16,891 bases of DNA from CAZNPW01 sp964575185 (lineage in GTDB: Bacteria > Pseudomonadota > Alphaproteobacteria > Rhodobacterales > Rhodobacteraceae). Both the position numbers and the translations under genes were made by a program. The notes under the pieces were generated by a model. The model saw only the letters and a program-made list of their open reading frames with translations, was not told the origin of the DNA and made no database searches. The DNA lies in assembly GCA_964575185.1 (NCBI GenBank), contig CAZNPW010000057.1, positions 1 through 16,891 on the forward strand. Direction: 5' to 3'. Below are positions 14,522-16,891 of this stretch, piece by piece (within the stretch, counting starts at the first letter, position 1; each line of letters opens with the position of its first letter).

Positions 14522-14923
14522 TCAGACGCGCCGGCGCTTGGGCGGGCGGCAGCCGTTGTGGGCGAGCGGCGTCACGTCGCGGATCGCGGTGATCTGGAAG
14601 CCCACCGCGGCCAGCGCGCGCAGCGCCGATTCGCGGCCCGACCCCGGACCCTGCACCTCGACCTCGAGCGTGCGGACCCCGTGCTCCTGCGCCTTGCGGC
14701 CCGCGTCCTCGGCCGCCATCTGCGCGGCGTAGGGCGTGGACTTCCGGCTGCCCTTGAACCCCATCGTGCCGGCCGACGACCACGAGATCGCATTGCCCTG
14801 CACGTCGGAAATCAGCACCTTGGTGTTGTTGAACGAGCTGTTCACATGCGCCACGCCGGTGGCGATGTTCTTGCGCTCCTTCTTCTTGGTCCGCGACGCA
14901 GCCGCCTTGGTCTCACGTGCCAT
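14522..14923 (-). CDS. rpsK: 30S ribosomal protein S11
   Basis: A small-subunit protein of the platform, close to the mRNA Shine-Dalgarno helix. 133 residues. Diagnostic segments are RKNIATGVAHVNSSFNNTKV (17-36), GNAISWSSAGTMGFKGSRKS (43-62), TPYAAQMAAEDA (63-74) and the C-terminus LAHNGCRPPKRRRV. The Asn-Gly in HNGCRPP is the site known to form isoaspartate in E. coli S11. The N-terminus has a short extra basic stretch (MARETKAAASRTKKKER). The start ATG 14923 lies 12 bases after the rpsM stop, with a purine-rich AGGGGG spanning that junction. Confidence 0.98.
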   Translation of the reverse strand: MARETKAAASRTKKKERKNIATGVAHVNSSFNNTKVLISDVQGNAISWSSAGTMGFKGSRKSTPYAAQMAAEDAGRKAQEHGVRTLEVEVQGPGSGRESALRALAAVGFQITAIRDVTPLAHNGCRPPKRRRV

Positions 14924-14935
14924 CTGTCGCGCCCC

Positions 14936-15304
14936 CTACTTCTTCTTGCCGGCGATGGGTTTCGCCGGGCCCTTGCGGGTGCGGGCGTTGGTGTGGGTGC
15001 GCTGGCCGCGGACCGGCAGGCCCTTGCGGTGGCGCAGGCCGCGGTAGCAGCCGAGGTCCATCAGCCGCTTGATGTTCATGCTGACGTCGCGGCGCAGGTC
15101 GCCCTCGACCGTGAGGTTCGCGTCGATGTATTCGCGGATCGACAGCACCTCGGCGTCGGTCAGCTGATTGACGCGGCGGGCACGGTCGATCTTGACCGCC
15201 TCGCAGATCTGCTCGGCCACCATCGGGCCGATGCCGTGGATGTAGGTCAGGGCGATCGGAACCCGTTTCGCCGTCGGAATGTTGACACCAGCAATGCGTG
15301 CCAC
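14936..15304 (-). CDS. rpsM: 30S ribosomal protein S13
   Basis: A head protein of the small subunit that contacts the 50S subunit and P-site tRNA. 122 residues. The N-terminus ARIAGVNIPTAKRVPIALTY, the helix-hairpin-helix IHGIG (22-26), GCYRGLRHRKGLPVRGQRT (85-103) and the basic tail (KPIAGKKK) are all standard. The start is GTG (15304), since the protein must begin directly before ARIAGV; AAGGG lies about nine bases upstream. A 162-base spacer separates it from adk, so an extra promoter there is possible, but I cannot point to a convincing one. Confidence 0.98.
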   Translation of the reverse strand: MARIAGVNIPTAKRVPIALTYIHGIGPMVAEQICEAVKIDRARRVNQLTDAEVLSIREYIDANLTVEGDLRRDVSMNIKRLMDLGCYRGLRHRKGLPVRGQRTHTNARTRKGPAKPIAGKKK

Positions 15305-15329
15305 GTGGTCAGGCCCTTCTCATCGTTGC

Positions 15330-15355
15330 GGTTCCGTCATGCCAGAACCTTTTTT
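15330..15355. other. Small hairpin with T-run in the adk-rpsM spacer
   Basis: GGTTC (15330-15334) pairs with GAACC (15345-15349) and is followed on the plus strand by six Ts (15350-15355). It resembles a weak intrinsic terminator for antisense transcripts, or on the minus strand a small hairpin in the rpsM leader. The rest of the 162-base spacer shows nothing I can name. Confidence 0.3.
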
Positions 15356-15466
15356 CACAACGCCGCCCGGATGCACGCAGCCCGGCGACACGATCGACCT
15401 GCGTTGAATGACACCGGCCGATTCCCTCTGGGGGACGGGGCGACATAAGGCCCTCCCGGCGGGGCG

Positions 15467-16045
15467 TCAAGGCGTGTCAAGCACTTTCGCGATGGCCGCC
15501 GCGACCTGGTCCGCATCCGCCATGCCGTCGATCTGCCGCAGGCAGCCCCTCGCCCAGTAATAGCCCGTCAGCGGCGCGGTGTTCCTGTAGTATTCGCGCA
15601 ACCGCACCTCGAAGACCTCGGGCGTGTCGTCGCGGCGCACCGGCTCGCCCCGGGCCCTGGCATCCTCGGCCCGCCGGACGATCCGCGCGACCAGCGCGCT
15701 GTCGTCGACGACCAGTTCCACCACCGCATGAAGGCCCATCCCGTGCCGCCCCAGCAGCGCGCCCAGCGCGTCGGCCTGGCGCAGCGTGCGCGGGAAGCCG
15801 TCGAAGATGAAGCTGCCGCCCCGGTCCAGCCGCTCCTCGATCAGGCCGATGACGATCTCGTCGGTGACGAGCCGCCCCTCGGCCATGATCGCGGCGACGC
15901 GCCGGCCCATGTCGGTCCCGCTCGTCCGCGCGGCCCGCAGCATGTCGCCGGTCGACAGCTGCACCATCCCGCGCCCCTCGACCAGCCGCTGCGCCTGCGT
16001 GCCCTTGCCCGCCCCCGGCGGACCCAGCAGGATCAGGTTCGGCAT
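15467..16045 (-). CDS. adk: Adenylate kinase, short-LID form
   Basis: Interconverts ATP + AMP and two ADP in the cytoplasm. 192 residues, about 20 fewer than E. coli Adk. P-loop GPPGAGKGT (8-16), the AMP-binding segment LSTGDMLRAA (30-39), and DGFPRTLRQADAL (81-93) are all present. The LID is short: RIVRRAEDARARGEPVRR leads directly to DDTPEVFEVRLREYY, with none of the four cysteines of zinc-binding long-LID enzymes. The start at ATG 16045 is one base after the secY stop, with no clear ribosome site, so translation is probably coupled to secY. The location directly after secY matches alphaproteobacterial ribosomal clusters. Confidence 0.97.
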   Translation of the reverse strand: MPNLILLGPPGAGKGTQAQRLVEGRGMVQLSTGDMLRAARTSGTDMGRRVAAIMAEGRLVTDEIVIGLIEERLDRGGSFIFDGFPRTLRQADALGALLGRHGMGLHAVVELVVDDSALVARIVRRAEDARARGEPVRRDDTPEVFEVRLREYYRNTAPLTGYYWARGCLRQIDGMADADQVAAAIAKVLDTP

Positions 16046-16046
16046 C

Positions 16047-16891
16047 TCAGCGCCGTGCGGGGGGCTTGGCGGGACCCGCGGGTTTCTTGCGCCCGCGCAG
16101 CTGCGACCGCTCGATCAGGCCCTCGTACTGGTGGGCGAGCAGATGCGACTGCACCTGGTTGATCGTGTCCATCGTCACCGACACCACGATCAGCACCGAG
16201 GTGCCGCCGAAGAAGAAGGGAACCGCGAACTGGCTGACCAGCACCTCGGGCAGCAGGCTCACGCCCACGAGATAGGCCGAGCCGATGACAAGGATCCGGT
16301 TCAGCACGTATTCCAGATAGGCTTCGGTGTTCTTGCCCGGCCGGATGCCCTGGATGAACCCGCCCTGGTTGCGCAGGTTCTCGGCCACATCGTCGACCTT
16401 GAAGGCGACGTTGGCGGTGTAGAAATAGGTGAAGAACACGATCATCACGGTGAAGAACAGGAAATACAGCGGCTGCCCGTGGCCGAAATAGGCCAGGATC
16501 GTGCTCATGACCGGGCCGGCGTTGCCCCCCGCGAAGGTGTTGATCGTCACCGGCAAGAGCAGCAGCGAACTGGCGAAGATCGCCGGAATGACGCCCGCCG
16601 GGTTCACCTTGACCGGAAGGTGGCTCGACCCGCCGTCGTAGACCTTCATCCCGACCTGGCGGCGCGGATACTGGATGCTGATCTTGCGCAGCGCGCGCTC
16701 CATGAAGACGACGAAGGTGATCACCGCGACCACCGTCACGATCACCGCCAGGATCACCGGGGTCGAGATCGCGCCGGTGCGGCCGCTTTCCAGGAACTGC
16801 GCCAGCGCCATCGGGATCTGCGCGACGATGCCGACGAAGATGATGAGCGAGATGCCGTTGCCGATGCCGCGCGCGGTGATCTGCTCGCCCA
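16047..16891 (-). CDS. secY: Protein translocase subunit SecY, 5' end cut off by window edge
   Basis: Central channel of the Sec translocon in the inner membrane. The frame stays open to the window end, with GEQITARGIGNGISLIIFVG upstream of the first Met seen at 16811, a classic SecY segment; that Met is therefore internal. About 280 C-terminal residues are visible. They include ERALRKISIQYPRRQVG (cytoplasmic loop), the HLPVKVNPAGVIPAIFASSL segment leading into a membrane helix, DVAENLRNQGGFIQGIRPG (a SecA- and ribosome-contacting loop) and a basic tail (LIERSQLRGRKKPAGPAKPP). Later membrane helices are evident. It is followed by adk with a one-base gap. Confidence 0.98.
   Translation of the reverse strand, partial: GEQITARGIGNGISLIIFVGIVAQIPMALAQFLESGRTGAISTPVILAVIVTVVAVITFVVFMERALRKISIQYPRRQVGMKVYDGGSSHLPVKVNPAGVIPAIFASSLLLLPVTINTFAGGNAGPVMSTILAYFGHGQPLYFLFFTVMIVFFTYFYTANVAFKVDDVAENLRNQGGFIQGIRPGKNTEAYLEYVLNRILVIGSAYLVGVSLLPEVLVSQFAVPFFFGGTSVLIVVSVTMDTINQVQSHLLAHQYEGLIERSQLRGRKKPAGPAKPPARR

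Noticed and set aside
16047..16811. secY starting at the Met at 16811
   Set aside because: The frame remains open to the window end and the upstream residues (GEQITARGIGNGISL) are conserved SecY sequence, so this Met is internal.

Overview
The window is high-GC DNA, roughly two thirds G+C or more by eye, packed with genes, from an alphaproteobacterium. The best fit is the Rhodobacteraceae/Paracoccaceae (Rhodobacter-Roseobacter-Paracoccus group). The pointers are a complete bztABCD amino-acid ABC transporter, the order secY-adk-rpsM-rpsK-rpoA-rplQ without infA, rpmJ or rpsD, an ATP12-type F1 assembly chaperone, and a luxR-luxI pair of alphaproteobacterial type. No species is claimed.

Layout. 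(1) Bases 1-2123, plus strand: the end of argB, a small iron-sulfur protein, a SixA-type phosphohistidine phosphatase and a 56-residue basic protein. Each overlaps the next by 4 bases, so they form one translationally coupled run. (2) Bases 2124-2251: a convergent junction filled by a nested inverted-repeat element. (3) Bases 2252-6876, minus strand: bztABCD, which imports acidic amino acids and their amides, with a 13-bp stem-loop after bztA and a hairpin in its leader. (4) Bases 7108-11325, minus strand: a PDZ-less HtrA-like protease, rarA, crcB, an RluC-type pseudouridine synthase and an ATP12 chaperone. (5) Bases 11338-12652, minus strand: luxR then luxI, closed by a strong intrinsic terminator. 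(6) Bases 12653-12822: the luxR upstream region, two tandem DnaA boxes and the rplQ terminator. (7) Bases 12823-16891, minus strand: the end of the ribosomal protein cluster, with rplQ, rpoA, rpsK, rpsM and adk complete and secY truncated by the window edge.

The housekeeping genes are ordinary. The most distinctive part is the quorum-sensing pair set between the alpha operon and the htrA-rarA-crcB-rluC-ATP12 cluster. Its regulator has an atypical recognition helix, its upstream region carries two DnaA boxes, and its terminator ends 12 bases before the protease start codon. No gene-free stretch exceeds 300 bases. I see no tRNA, rRNA, insertion sequence, CRISPR array or phage gene.
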